From assembly GCF_009828095.1 (NCBI RefSeq), contig NZ_WTYP01000002.1, forward strand, positions 439,001-503,000: a DNA stretch of 64,000 nt, in the 5' to 3' direction. Position 1 is the first letter of the stretch, and each line of letters opens with the position of its first letter. Positions 54,909 through 63,741 of the stretch are shown one piece after another. Origin of the DNA: Pontixanthobacter luteolus (GTDB lineage: Bacteria > Pseudomonadota > Alphaproteobacteria > Sphingomonadales > Sphingomonadaceae). Under the pieces are notes generated by a model that had not been told where the DNA came from, did not search any database, and saw nothing but the letters and a program-made list of their open reading frames with translations. Made by a program: the position numbers and the translations under genes.

Positions 54909-55829
54909 TTACTTGCCCTTCACTGATTTGACGCGCTTTACCGGCGCTTGCTTCACCGGCTTTGGAGCAGGCCGTGCCTTGATATGGCGCTTGGCCGGCA
55001 CGCGCTCATACGTCGTGACAGGTACGTCGACATATTCCTCTGTCACATACTCGCGAACGACTGCCCGCTGCGGCACAGCCACAGTGTAGGGCACCAGAAT
55101 GTATTGTTGCTGGTAATAATGCGGGTAATAGCCCTGCGGATAATAACCGCCGAGGTGCCGGTTCAGCCAGTTTTCGCAATATTCGGCCGCATCGCCGCGC
55201 TTCCGGTCCTTGCCGGCGGCGCTGATTGCGGATCCGATTGCCAGACCGGCCAGTCCGCCGACCCCGGCACCTATGAGAGTGCCTGCGAGTCGTTCTGAAT
55301 CGGCGACGCGGTTTCCGATCAGTCCGCCTGCTGCGGCGCCAAGGATACCGCCGATCAACCCGCCGTTGCCATCATCATTTGCATCTGCATAACGTGCTTC
55401 GCATTCTTCTAGCCAAGCGGCGTGATCGAATTGGGCGTGCTGTGGGTATGCTCCCGGATGTTGCGGACCAGGGTGCGCGATAGCGCGATGGCCGCCGTGA
55501 TGCGGGCCTGCATATTGGACCGGATACCCGCCTGGGGCCATGGCAGGCGCGCTGTATTCAACCTCGATATCTTCCACTTCGTAGTCGGCACCGTAATCTG
55601 CCTCTGCATAGCCTGTCGGCGCGGCAGGTACGGGGATCGGCTGAACTACGGGTTCCTGACGAAAAACCACCTCAGGCGCCGGGACAGGGGAGGGTGCCGA
55701 TGCGGCTGCGGGTACCGGCTGGGCATATTCATACCCGCCGCCATAGGTCATGTCCTGCGCCGCCAAAGGTGCGGCTGCGAACAGTGCGCTGGTGGCGGCT
55801 CCGAGTGAAACGATGGTACGGGTTGTCAT
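54909..55829 (-). CDS. glycine-zipper 2TM envelope protein
   Basis: 306 residues. Signal peptide (about 24, AAPLAAQ), a Pro/Ala-rich and Tyr-rich region, then a glycine-zipper pair (GLIGGILGAAAGGLIGNRVADSERLAGTLIGAGVGGLAGLAIGSA near residues 155-200) that looks membrane-inserting, and a Lys-rich C-terminal tail (KARPAPKPVKQAPVKRVKSVKGK). Repeated EYxx motifs precede the tail. Function unknown; such proteins are usually outer-membrane or periplasmic. A perfect dyad lies upstream (55854-55877). Confidence 0.85.
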   Translation of the reverse strand: MTTRTIVSLGAATSALFAAAPLAAQDMTYGGGYEYAQPVPAAASAPSPVPAPEVVFRQEPVVQPIPVPAAPTGYAEADYGADYEVEDIEVEYSAPAMAPGGYPVQYAGPHHGGHRAIAHPGPQHPGAYPQHAQFDHAAWLEECEARYADANDDGNGGLIGGILGAAAGGLIGNRVADSERLAGTLIGAGVGGLAGLAIGSAISAAGKDRKRGDAAEYCENWLNRHLGGYYPQGYYPHYYQQQYILVPYTVAVPQRAVVREYVTEEYVDVPVTTYERVPAKRHIKARPAPKPVKQAPVKRVKSVKGK

Positions 55830-55853
55830 GGCTTTCCCCCTTGGAAAATGTAG

Positions 55854-55877
55854 CTCGAGAATATGCTGATTCTCGAG
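55854..55877 (-). promoter_or_regulatory. perfect inverted repeat before the glycine-zipper gene
   Basis: CTCGAGAAT (55854-55862), 6-base spacer, ATTCTCGAG (55869-55877), perfect. It also contains the 10-base palindrome TTCTCGAGAA at 55870-55879. Centre 36 bases before the gene ATG, so it could be an operator or a leader hairpin. Confidence 0.5.
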
Positions 55878-55974
55878 AAATTAGGGGAAAATATACCATC
55901 GTAAGCCGCCGGAGCCATGGGCCGGCGTGTGCGTGTCCCGTTTCGGGGCGATTAGTCCGTTCTCGAAAGAAAGC

Positions 55975-56478
55975 TTAGATTGCGCAGGACAGCAGCTTTG
56001 CGAGCGCTTCAATTCCCGTTGCATCCTCATCGTCGAAGCGGCCGGTCTCAGGGCTGTCGAGATCGATCACCGCAACCACGGTGCCGTCCTTCAATATCGG
56101 CACCACCAGTTCGGACTTGCTGGCTGCGTCGCACGCAATGTGCCCGGGGAATGCATGAACATCTTCCACCAACTGCGTCTCGCCAGTGCTTGCAGCGGTG
56201 CCGCAGACCCCTTGGCCAAAGGGTATCCGGATGCAGGCCGGGCGCCCGACAAACGGGCCAAGTACCAACTCGCCGCCAATCACCCGGTAAAATCCCGCCC
56301 AGTTGAGCGTAGGGATGAATTCCCACATCAGCGCGGCGACATTGGCCATATTGGCCACGCCATCAGGCTCGCCGCTGGTCAGCGCGTCGGCGGCGCTCGC
56401 CAGTTGCCGGTAAAGTTCAGGCTTGCTCAGCGTTTCAGTGCCGGAGCGATCAGGAGTGAAATCGAACATCGCCCCCAT
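55975..56478 (-). CDS. GAF-domain free methionine-(R)-sulfoxide reductase
   Basis: 167 residues. The GAF fold holds three cysteines in the pattern of fRMsr (YebR): RPACIRIPFGQGVCGTAAST and GHIACDAASKSELVVPI, where the redox-active Cys pair and third Cys are expected. It reduces free Met-R-sulfoxide using thioredoxin. Family assignment rests on those cysteines and the WxGFY-like core (NWAGFYRV). Confidence 0.9.
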   Translation of the reverse strand: MGAMFDFTPDRSGTETLSKPELYRQLASAADALTSGEPDGVANMANVAALMWEFIPTLNWAGFYRVIGGELVLGPFVGRPACIRIPFGQGVCGTAASTGETQLVEDVHAFPGHIACDAASKSELVVPILKDGTVVAVIDLDSPETGRFDDEDATGIEALAKLLSCAI

Positions 56479-56531
56479 CTAGGCCGATGCGCCATTGCCG
56501 CAAGGAGGAAGTCGGACTATTCCTCTATCCC

Positions 56532-57995
56532 ATGAGCACAAAGCGCAAAGTCCTGATCTGGATCATCGTCGTATTGGCCGCGATTGCGGCGCTACTTTTC
56601 TGGCTGACACGCGGCGACACGGCCGACCTTTCGGTAGAAGATGTCGCCGGGACCGACCCTACCCTTCAGGAGGCTGAGGCTGAGGCCATTCCCACGGTCA
56701 ACATTGCCAAGCCAGTGGGCTGGAAAGAGGGAGAGACGCCAGCCGCCGCCAGCGGTCTTGAAGTCAAACGCTTTGCCGAAGGTCTGGATCATCCGAGGGT
56801 TCTGCACACTCTGCCCAATGGCGATGTGCTGGTCACTTTGACCCGTGCGCCTTCGAACGGCGATGGTGGCGGTATCACAGCGTGGATCGCTGACCTGCTT
56901 ATGTCACGCGCCGGTGCGACGGGCGAATCGGCCGACGAGCTGGTTCTCTTGCGGGATAACAACGCGGACGGTGTTTCCGATGAACGCATTGTCCTGACTG
57001 ACGCACTCGAATCCCCTTCGGGCATCGCATGGGCAGAAGACACGCTCTACATCGCCAATCACAATGCGCTGCTCGCATTTCCCTATGCTCTCGGCGATAC
57101 CGCAGTAACCGGCCAGGCGAAAAAGCTGATGGATCTGCCGCCCGGCGGCGGCCACTGGATGCGCAATATCGAGATGAGCCCCGATGGCAAACGGATTTAC
57201 GTCGCGGTCGGTTCGGTTTCCAATATCGGCGAGAAAGGCATGGAGGTCGAAGAAGGCCGTGCGGCGATCTGGGAATATGATCTTACCAAGGAACGCGCGC
57301 GGATCTTCGGTTCGGGCCTGCGCAATCCCAATGGGCTCGACTGGAACCCGTGGAGCGGAGAGCTGTGGACCACAGTGAACGAGCGCGACATGCTCGGCAG
57401 CGACCTCGTCCCGGATTATCTGACTAACGTGCCTGTTGGCGTGCAGTATGGCTGGCCATGGATCTATTACCGCGACAATTTCGACGATCGTGTCGAAGCG
57501 CCCATGCCTGCCTACCTGCAGGAATATGCTCGCCGGCCAGTCTATGCGCTTGGCCCGCACGTTGCCGCGCTCGGCATGGTGTTCACCAAGGAAGGGCACC
57601 GCATGGGCAGCGATTTCGGGCAGGGTGCATTCATCGCTCGGCACGGATCTTGGAACCGCAAACCTGCATCCGGTTACGACGTTGTCTATGTTGCGTTCGA
57701 TGCGCGCGGCAATCCCGAAGGCAAGCCGGTTCCGGTGCTGACCAATTTCCTGACAGGCGAAGGCACAACGCGCGGCCGGCCGACCTGGGTCGAATGGGCG
57801 CAGGATGGTTCGCTGCTGGTTAGCGACGATACTGCGGGGATCATTTGGCGGGTTGTTGCACCAGGCGCGGAAGCGGGCGCTGCTCCCGAGCGGATCAATT
57901 CCGGTTCGCTTCGCCCTCAAAGAGAATTGCGCGGTGATCCCAGCGCGGCCTTCCGGGAAGATTTCGCGCGCGAAGTCCCGATGACCGGTAACTGA
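56532..57995 (+). CDS. PQQ-type sugar (sorbosone) dehydrogenase, membrane-anchored
   Basis: 487 residues. One N-terminal membrane helix (VLIWIIVVLAAIAALLFWL) anchors a periplasmic six-bladed beta-propeller domain of the glucose/sorbosone dehydrogenase family. Typical are GLDHPRVLHTLPNGDVLVT and GHWMRNIEMSPDGKRIYVAVGS, with FGSGLRNPNGLDWNPWSGELWTTVNERD. It needs PQQ, and no PQQ synthesis genes are in the window. The substrate is unknown. Confidence 0.9.
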   Translation: MSTKRKVLIWIIVVLAAIAALLFWLTRGDTADLSVEDVAGTDPTLQEAEAEAIPTVNIAKPVGWKEGETPAAASGLEVKRFAEGLDHPRVLHTLPNGDVLVTLTRAPSNGDGGGITAWIADLLMSRAGATGESADELVLLRDNNADGVSDERIVLTDALESPSGIAWAEDTLYIANHNALLAFPYALGDTAVTGQAKKLMDLPPGGGHWMRNIEMSPDGKRIYVAVGSVSNIGEKGMEVEEGRAAIWEYDLTKERARIFGSGLRNPNGLDWNPWSGELWTTVNERDMLGSDLVPDYLTNVPVGVQYGWPWIYYRDNFDDRVEAPMPAYLQEYARRPVYALGPHVAALGMVFTKEGHRMGSDFGQGAFIARHGSWNRKPASGYDVVYVAFDARGNPEGKPVPVLTNFLTGEGTTRGRPTWVEWAQDGSLLVSDDTAGIIWRVVAPGAEAGAAPERINSGSLRPQRELRGDPSAAFREDFAREVPMTGN

Positions 57996-58007
57996 CCGCA
58001 GGCCGGA

Positions 58008-58844
58008 CTAGCGGGTCAGTTGTATGCCCGCCCGTCCGGCGAGTTCGGTGATGAATTGCCAGGCGGTGCGGCCTGACCGGGTGCCGCGGCGTTTCGACCA
58101 TTCGAGCGCTTCTGCCCGGTCCCATGCCAATCCGAACCGGTCGGCATATCCGCCAACGATGTCGAGATAGACGTCCTGCGTGCAATTATGGAAGCCGAGC
58201 GAAAGCCCGAACCGATCGGCAAGCGCCAACGTATCGTCAACGGCATCGCGCGGGTTTAGCGGGTCGTTCTGTTCACTGGAGCTACGCGGCACGATTGCGC
58301 GGTGATTGGATGTGACTGCCAGCCGGACATTGTCGGGCCGGGCATCAACGCCGCCTTCCAGCCAGCTGCGTATTTGGCGCGGGCTGGCAGCGTCCCCTTC
58401 CGCAAAGCCGAGATCATCGATGAAAAACAGAAAATTGCGCTCAGCGGTGCGCAACTGGCGGAAAAGAGCGGGCAGGTGTTCGACCGCGTCAGGGGAAACC
58501 TGAACCAGCGCAATCGAGCCAGGCCGGGCTGCCTGCGCCTCGCGCACTGCGGAGCGGATCAGAGCGGATTTACCCATACCTCTTGCGCCCCACAGCAGCA
58601 TGTCGTGCGCCGCATGCCCATGCGAGAGCCGTTCGACGTTGCGGGTCACGGATGACTTTTGCTGGTCGATCCCTTTGAGCAGAGCCAGCGTCGGCGCCTC
58701 TATCGCGGCCACACCCAGTGCAGCCGCACCGTCCCAGACATAGGCCGGGCTGGCCATCCAGTCCGTTTGGGGGCCAGATGCGGAACCTGCCAGCCGGGCA
58801 AGCGCATCGGCAATGCGCCTCAGCTCCTCCGTGGCCCCGTCCAA
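58008..58844 (-). CDS. DUF815 AAA-type ATPase
   Basis: 278 residues. DUF815 proteins carry an AAA core: Walker A LLWGARGMGKSALIRSAV (near residue 84), Walker B NFLFFIDDLGF (near 140) and an arginine-finger type loop RRGTRSGRTAWQF near the C-terminus. Function unproven. Start is a TTG six bases after the acyl-CoA dehydrogenase stop, preceded by GGCGGGG; no ATG is nearer than 30 residues. The two are coupled. Confidence 0.85.
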   Translation of the reverse strand: MDGATEELRRIADALARLAGSASGPQTDWMASPAYVWDGAAALGVAAIEAPTLALLKGIDQQKSSVTRNVERLSHGHAAHDMLLWGARGMGKSALIRSAVREAQAARPGSIALVQVSPDAVEHLPALFRQLRTAERNFLFFIDDLGFAEGDAASPRQIRSWLEGGVDARPDNVRLAVTSNHRAIVPRSSSEQNDPLNPRDAVDDTLALADRFGLSLGFHNCTQDVYLDIVGGYADRFGLAWDRAEALEWSKRRGTRSGRTAWQFITELAGRAGIQLTR

Positions 58845-58849
58845 CGCGA

Positions 58850-60592
58850 TTACCCCGCCAGCTGTTCTGCTGTCAGTTCATAGAGCAGCGCAGAACCGGC
58901 GGTTGCAGCCGCTTTCAAGCCTGCCGCCTCGGGCACTACATGATCGAGAAAATAGCGGGTCGTAACCGGTTTGACGGCTGCGAGCGCAGCGGCTTCTCCG
59001 GCTTCCACAGCGCGTTTCTGCAGCAGCATCTGCCATCCGGCGACTGCGACGGCTGACATTGTGCAAAACGGTACGCTGCCAGCCAGTTTGTCATCCAGCG
59101 ATGCTTGGTCTCGCATCCAGGTGGCGATCGCTGCGCAATCCCCGGCAAGAGCGAACAGAGCGGGCTCTTCCGCCGCGTCCCGTGCAATGTCGGCCATCAG
59201 CGCAGCATATACTTCGCCGTTTTCGAGACCCAGCTTGCGGGTCACCAGATCGGCAGCCTGAATGCCGTTTGTGCCTTCGTAAATCGGCGCAATACGCGCG
59301 TCGCGGTAATGCTGGGCGGCGCCGGTTTCTTCGACAAAGCCCATTCCCCCGTGAATCTGGATGCCGATGCTGGTTACGTCGATCCCGGTGTCGGTGCCCC
59401 ACGCCTTGATCATCGGGACCAGTACATCGCCGCGTGCACCGGCAGCCGTATCGCCCAGTGTGCCGCGATCGACCTGTCCCGTGGTGTAATAGAGCAGCGC
59501 CCGCATCGCTTCGGTCAGCGATTTCATTCGCAGCAGCATCCGCCGCACGTCCGGGTGCTCGGAAATGGCAACAGGGGTGCGGTCAGGCGCTCCGGCGCGG
59601 GCCGATTGCACCCGGTCGGATGCGTAATACAGCGCTTGCTGCAACGCTCGTTCCGCGATTTGCACGCCTTGGCTGCCGACATTGATGCGGGCGTTGTTCA
59701 TCATCGTGAACATTGCCGCCAGACCGCGGTTCTCCGCCCCGATCAATTCGCCGATGCATTGGCCATTGTCGCCATAGGACATCACGCAGGTTGGCGACGC
59801 GTTGATGCCCAGCTTGTGTTCGATGCTGACACAGCGAACGTCATTGCGCGCGCCAAGCGAGCCGTCTTCGCCCACATGGTATTTCGGGACTAGGAACAGC
59901 GAGATTCCCCGGCTCCCCTCGGGCGCGCCCGGCAGGCGGGCCAGCACCAGATGGACGATATTCTTCGACAGGTCGTGTTCGCCCCAGGTGATATAGATCT
60001 TCTGGCCCTGGATCAGATATTTCCCGGCGTGTTCGCCATCCTCGATTGGGGTCGCGGTGGCGCGAAGGGCGCCGACATCGCTGCCAGCCTGCGGTTCGGT
60101 CAGGTTCATCGTGCCCGACCATTCGCCGCTCACCAGTTTTGGCATGTATTTGGATTTCTGGGCATCGCTGCCGTGATGCTCGATCGCCTCGATTGCGCCG
60201 ACGGACAACATCGGGAGCAGCGTGAACGCCATGTTCGCCGCGCCGAGATTTTCGATCACGTTGCAGGCGAGGGTGAAAGGCAGCCCCTGACCGCCGAATT
60301 CCTCGGGCGAGGCAATCGCATTCCAGCCTTGCTCGACATATTGCTGATAGGCTGCCTCGAACCCATCCGGCAGGCGGACCACGCCGTTTTCCAGTTTTGC
60401 GCCTTCAAGGTCACCAATGCGGTTCAACGGCGCGAATTCGCCTGCGGCAAAGGCACCCACGCCTTCGACGATCGCTTCCACCATATCCGGCTCTGCAGCG
60501 GCGAAGCGTTCGCTCTGCGACAGCTCGCCGATACCGGCATTGACCTTGATCGCGAGCAGCTGGTCCTGGGTGGGCGGTGTAAAAGGTGTCAC
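58850..60592 (-). CDS. acyl-CoA dehydrogenase, DmdC/AcdA-like, long form
   Basis: 580 residues, longer than a classical acyl-CoA dehydrogenase, with an additional C-terminal domain. Motifs are MNLTEPQAGSDVGAL (FAD- and substrate-binding), IEHKLGINASPTCVMSYGDN, IQIHGGMGFVEETGAAQHYRDARIAPIYEGTNGIQAADL and the C-terminal helices. This form includes 3-methylmercaptopropionyl-CoA dehydrogenase-like and medium-chain enzymes; the substrate is not established. GTG start at 60592. Confidence 0.9.
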   Translation of the reverse strand: MTPFTPPTQDQLLAIKVNAGIGELSQSERFAAAEPDMVEAIVEGVGAFAAGEFAPLNRIGDLEGAKLENGVVRLPDGFEAAYQQYVEQGWNAIASPEEFGGQGLPFTLACNVIENLGAANMAFTLLPMLSVGAIEAIEHHGSDAQKSKYMPKLVSGEWSGTMNLTEPQAGSDVGALRATATPIEDGEHAGKYLIQGQKIYITWGEHDLSKNIVHLVLARLPGAPEGSRGISLFLVPKYHVGEDGSLGARNDVRCVSIEHKLGINASPTCVMSYGDNGQCIGELIGAENRGLAAMFTMMNNARINVGSQGVQIAERALQQALYYASDRVQSARAGAPDRTPVAISEHPDVRRMLLRMKSLTEAMRALLYYTTGQVDRGTLGDTAAGARGDVLVPMIKAWGTDTGIDVTSIGIQIHGGMGFVEETGAAQHYRDARIAPIYEGTNGIQAADLVTRKLGLENGEVYAALMADIARDAAEEPALFALAGDCAAIATWMRDQASLDDKLAGSVPFCTMSAVAVAGWQMLLQKRAVEAGEAAALAAVKPVTTRYFLDHVVPEAAGLKAAATAGSALLYELTAEQLAG

Positions 60593-60667
60593 TTTTGCGT
60601 CCTTCGATCATTGGCGGGGGAGTCGATCCCCTTGGCAAACTGGTGCCCTCACCTATAGCGGCTGGTG

Positions 60668-61624
60668 ATGCGCGACAAGAACGCAACACAATTGATTACC
60701 GCTGACGCCGAGGGAATATCTTTGGCGGCTGAAACTCTGCGTGCAGGCGGCTTGGTCGCAGTTCCCACCGAAACGGTTTACGGCCTTGCCGCGCGCGCGG
60801 ATTCGGCGGAGGCAGTGGAACGCATTTACCGGGCGAAGGGAAGACCCGGTTTCAACCCGCTGATTGTCCATGTGCGGGATGCCGAACAGGCGGCGCGCTA
60901 TGTCAATTTCTCGGAAGCTGCACACCGCGTGGCCGACAAAGCCTGGCCCGGCCCTTTGACGCTTGTTCTGCCGCTTCGCGAAGATGCCGGCCTTGCGCCT
61001 GCGGTTACGGCGGGCTTGCCAACCGCTGCGCTGCGCGCTCCGGCGCACCCGGTTATGCGGCAATTGCTGGATCTGCTCGATTTCCCGCTCGCCGCGCCAA
61101 GCGCCAATCGCAGCGGATTTATCAGCCCGACCACCGCGCAGCATGTGCTCGAATCGCTGGATGGTAAGATCGATCTTGTGCTCGACGGCGGCATTCCTTG
61201 CGAGAACGGTCTGGAATCGACCATTCTGGCTATCCGGCCCGATGGCAGTTGGGATGAATTGCGCCCCGGGCCGATCGATCTGGCCCAATTGCATGATGAT
61301 GTGTTTGGCGAAGAAATGCGGCGCGGGACCGGACAGGGGTCGATCGAGGCACCCGGCCAGCTGACCAGTCATTACGCCCCGGGTAAACCTATCAGGCTGA
61401 ATGTCACGCAGCCGCGGCCTGATGAATTCATGATCGGCCTTGGCGAAATGCCGTGCGATGTGAATTTATCGGCCTCGGGTAATCTGGAGGAGGCGGCAGC
61501 AGGGCTTTATGCCGCGCTTCATCTGGCTGCTGCGTCAGCCAAGTCCCACATTGCCTTCGCTCCGATAGCAGAAAAGGGGATCGGCAAAGCCATCAATGAC
61601 CGGCTGCGCCGCGCTTCGGCCTGA
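60668..61624 (+). CDS. TsaC/Sua5, threonylcarbamoyl-AMP synthase
   Basis: 318 residues: a YrdC domain (GGLVAVPTETVYGLAARADSAEAVERIYRAKGRPGFNPLIVHV near residues 28-72, PLAAPSANRSG near 142) and the C-terminal Sua5 domain (GQLTSHYAPGKPIRLN...). It makes threonylcarbamoyl-AMP for t6A in tRNAs. The ATG at 60668 is preferred to the GTG at 60665. Divergent from the acyl-CoA dehydrogenase with a 75-bp gap. Confidence 0.93.
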   Translation: MRDKNATQLITADAEGISLAAETLRAGGLVAVPTETVYGLAARADSAEAVERIYRAKGRPGFNPLIVHVRDAEQAARYVNFSEAAHRVADKAWPGPLTLVLPLREDAGLAPAVTAGLPTAALRAPAHPVMRQLLDLLDFPLAAPSANRSGFISPTTAQHVLESLDGKIDLVLDGGIPCENGLESTILAIRPDGSWDELRPGPIDLAQLHDDVFGEEMRRGTGQGSIEAPGQLTSHYAPGKPIRLNVTQPRPDEFMIGLGEMPCDVNLSASGNLEEAAAGLYAALHLAAASAKSHIAFAPIAEKGIGKAINDRLRRASA

Positions 61625-61646
61625 CCTGGCCGCGTGATCTCATGTA

Positions 61647-61994
61647 TTAGGTACGGGGATCCGGCTCGGCAGGGATCGTCGGGATTATCGCCTGCATTTC
61701 ATCATAGGATTCGCGCGCTTTTTCGCACGCATCTTCGTCGCCGCCGCGGCAATCGTCGATCTGGTCTGCATAGCGCCGCTCCAGCTTACCAAGTCGCTCT
61801 TCCCGCTTTCGCAACTCGCGCCCGCGCTTCTCGTCGGCCTCAGACTGGCTGGTGGTGGCAAGGTCCACCGCTTTTCCGGCGACCTTGACCGGCGCGGTGA
61901 CCACATCGAGTGCAGTCTTCGCCACGCATCCGGACAACGCAGTGCCTGCTAGGATCAAAAGAAAAGGGGCCATGCGGCTGGGGATCATAGACAT
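61647..61994 (-). CDS. small lipoprotein, hypothetical
   Basis: 115 residues. A signal sequence with lipobox LSGCVAK puts Cys near residue 23 on a membrane. The rest is helical and highly charged (EADEKRGRELRKREERLGKLERRYADQIDDC), with two cysteines in CRGGDEDACEKARESYDEM. Unrecognised family. ATG at 61994 has a GGAAAGGA site. Confidence 0.75.
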   Translation of the reverse strand: MSMIPSRMAPFLLILAGTALSGCVAKTALDVVTAPVKVAGKAVDLATTSQSEADEKRGRELRKREERLGKLERRYADQIDDCRGGDEDACEKARESYDEMQAIIPTIPAEPDPRT

Positions 61995-62060
61995 CGAAGG
62001 TCCTTTCCCCGGCAGCATAGCCCCGTGATCATGTCCCGTCGATGACGGGTGGCGGCAATA

Positions 62061-62816
62061 TCAGTTTTCGTTTTCCTTGTTCACGGTCTGGCACTTAACC
62101 TTGCCCGATCCCATTGAACTGACTGTGCAGGTCGCATTGCCGGTTACGGTTACATCGCCCGATCCGACGATCTTTGCCTCGACATCACCGTCAGATGCGA
62201 AGTCTGCATCGCCTGATCCGGCGATCGTTATCTCGGCGCGGCCGGCCTTCAACTCGGACATTGCGGCGCTGCCCGATCCGGCGATTGTGACTTCGAGACG
62301 GTCCACCGTACCTGCGGCGGTATAGGTGCCAGAACCGGCCACTGTTACATCCAGTGTGTCGGCTGCGATGCCGGTTGTGCTTGCCTTCCCGCTACCCGCG
62401 ATTGTCACGCCGGCATCCTTGGCCAAGGCATTGGCTTCGAGAGTGCCCGAACCGGCAAGGACGATTGCCTCGGGGGCTGGCATGGTCACCCGGATGGTCG
62501 CGGTTCCGCCATCTTTCCAGCTGTCTTTTTCGCGTGCGATGCCCAGGGTTCCGTCTTCAAGTGAGAAGCGGAGTGCATCAGATGCATCGGCTGCGCCGTC
62601 CACCGCGATGTCCAGCGTGTCGCCCTCGCTGATGATAACGGTATCCGGGCCAGCCAGAACGATTTCGGTCGGGGCATCGCCGGACATGTCGAGTTCCGCC
62701 AACGGCACGCCGTCGACATCGTTGATCTGAATATTCATGCCATCGCACCCTGCAAGGCCGACCGACATCGCAACTGCCACTGCGGGCACCAGTCGCTTCA
62801 CCAATTTCTGCAGCAT
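62061..62816 (-). CDS. GIN-domain (DUF2807) lipoprotein
   Basis: 251 residues. Lipobox GLAGCDG (Cys near 24), then a head-GIN/DUF2807 domain. GSG motifs recur about every 20 residues (VLAGSGTLEA, TIAGSGKAST, TVAGSGTYTA, TIAGSGSAAM, TIAGSGDADF, KIVGSGDVTV), giving a right-handed beta-helix-like repeat. Function unknown; members are usually surface or periplasmic. The two last cysteines (ATCTVSS, VKCQ) may form a disulfide. Confidence 0.88.
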   Translation of the reverse strand: MLQKLVKRLVPAVAVAMSVGLAGCDGMNIQINDVDGVPLAELDMSGDAPTEIVLAGPDTVIISEGDTLDIAVDGAADASDALRFSLEDGTLGIAREKDSWKDGGTATIRVTMPAPEAIVLAGSGTLEANALAKDAGVTIAGSGKASTTGIAADTLDVTVAGSGTYTAAGTVDRLEVTIAGSGSAAMSELKAGRAEITIAGSGDADFASDGDVEAKIVGSGDVTVTGNATCTVSSMGSGKVKCQTVNKENEN

Positions 62817-62882
62817 ATTCCGCTCCTCTTATCTGTGTTGGTGATATAATACAGCAGAGGGCATGTCGCAAGCCCGGAACGC

Positions 62883-62910
62883 AAAAGGGCCGCCCTTTCG
62901 GACGGCCCTT
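62883..62910 (-). terminator. terminator after carD
   Basis: Stem AAGGGCCG/CGGCCCTT (62885-62892 with 62903-62910), then on the minus strand CCTTTTGC. Located between carD and the GIN gene, both minus-strand. Confidence 0.75.
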
Positions 62911-62936
62911 GTCGATTGCGATTGACCGCTGGTCGA

Positions 62937-63473
62937 TCAGCTTTCGTCGTCGTCGTTATCGTAATATTGCGGCGCATGCTCGCGCAGGACATCGAGAATT
63001 TTTTCGAGCGCGGTCGGCTCGTCGGTCTTCTCCATGGCAGCGAGTTCCCGGGCCAGACGGCTCGAGGCTGCTTCGAAAATCTGCCGCTCGGAATAGCTCT
63101 GCTCGGGCTGATCTTCCGGACGGAACAGGTCGCGTGTCACTTCGGCGATCGACACGAGGTCGCCCGAATTGATCTTCGCTTCGTATTCCTGTGCACGGCG
63201 GCTCCACATGGTGCGCTTGACCTTGGGCTTGCCCTTGAGCGTTTCCATCGCCTCTTTCAGCGTCTTGTCGCTGGACAGTTTGCGCATGCCGATCGCTTCG
63301 ACCTTGTTGGTCGGAACGCGCAGCGTCATCCGCTCTTTCTCGAAGCGCAGAACATACAGTTCCAGCGCCATGCCGGCGATTTCTTCATTTTGAATTTCAG
63401 TAACACGGCCGACACCGTGCTTTGGGTAGACGACATAATCGCCGACATCGAAGGCGAGAGCCTTGGCTGCCAT
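62937..63473 (-). CDS. carD: CarD-family transcription regulator
   Basis: 178 residues. An N-terminal RNA-polymerase-interacting domain (FDVGDYVVYPKHGVGRVTEIQNEEIAGMALELYVLRFEKERMTLRVPTNKVEAIGMRKLSS) and a helical C-terminal DNA-binding part, plus an acidic tail (YYDNDDDES). CarD stabilises the open promoter complex, often at rRNA promoters. The ATG at 63473 is used; upstream in-frame sequence is unlike the family. Followed by a terminator; lies downstream of fdxA on the same strand. Confidence 0.95.
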   Translation of the reverse strand: MAAKALAFDVGDYVVYPKHGVGRVTEIQNEEIAGMALELYVLRFEKERMTLRVPTNKVEAIGMRKLSSDKTLKEAMETLKGKPKVKRTMWSRRAQEYEAKINSGDLVSIAEVTRDLFRPEDQPEQSYSERQIFEAASSRLARELAAMEKTDEPTALEKILDVLREHAPQYYDNDDDES

Positions 63474-63631
63474 AAAAAGTCCTTTCCTGCGGCCTTCGTA
63501 ACTTCTGGCAGTCAAAATTCCCTGTAGCCGTATCGCATGATACGGCCCGTGCCGGGCTGCGCTGTCAAAAGTGGTCGAAAGCCTTTCCAGATTCACACCT
63601 TCCGCCGGGACCAAACCGGGGTGGTTGCATT

Positions 63632-63662
63632 ATTATATAACACAATCGCAACAAAATTGCGA
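63632..63662 (-). promoter_or_regulatory. candidate carD promoter with overlapping dyad
   Basis: Perfect -10 TATAAT on the minus strand (63632-63637), about 160 bases before the carD ATG. Directly upstream, a perfect inverted repeat TCGCAA (63646-63651), CAAAA, TTGCGA (63657-63662) sits at the -35 position. No good -35 hexamer is visible, so an activator could bind the dyad. Confidence 0.5.
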
Positions 63663-63741
63663 GTCGGTATTGATTGGCAACGCAAACGGCCCCGACCCGG
63701 CTGGGATCGAGGCGCAACTTTGCGGGTTCAGGTGGTCTGTT

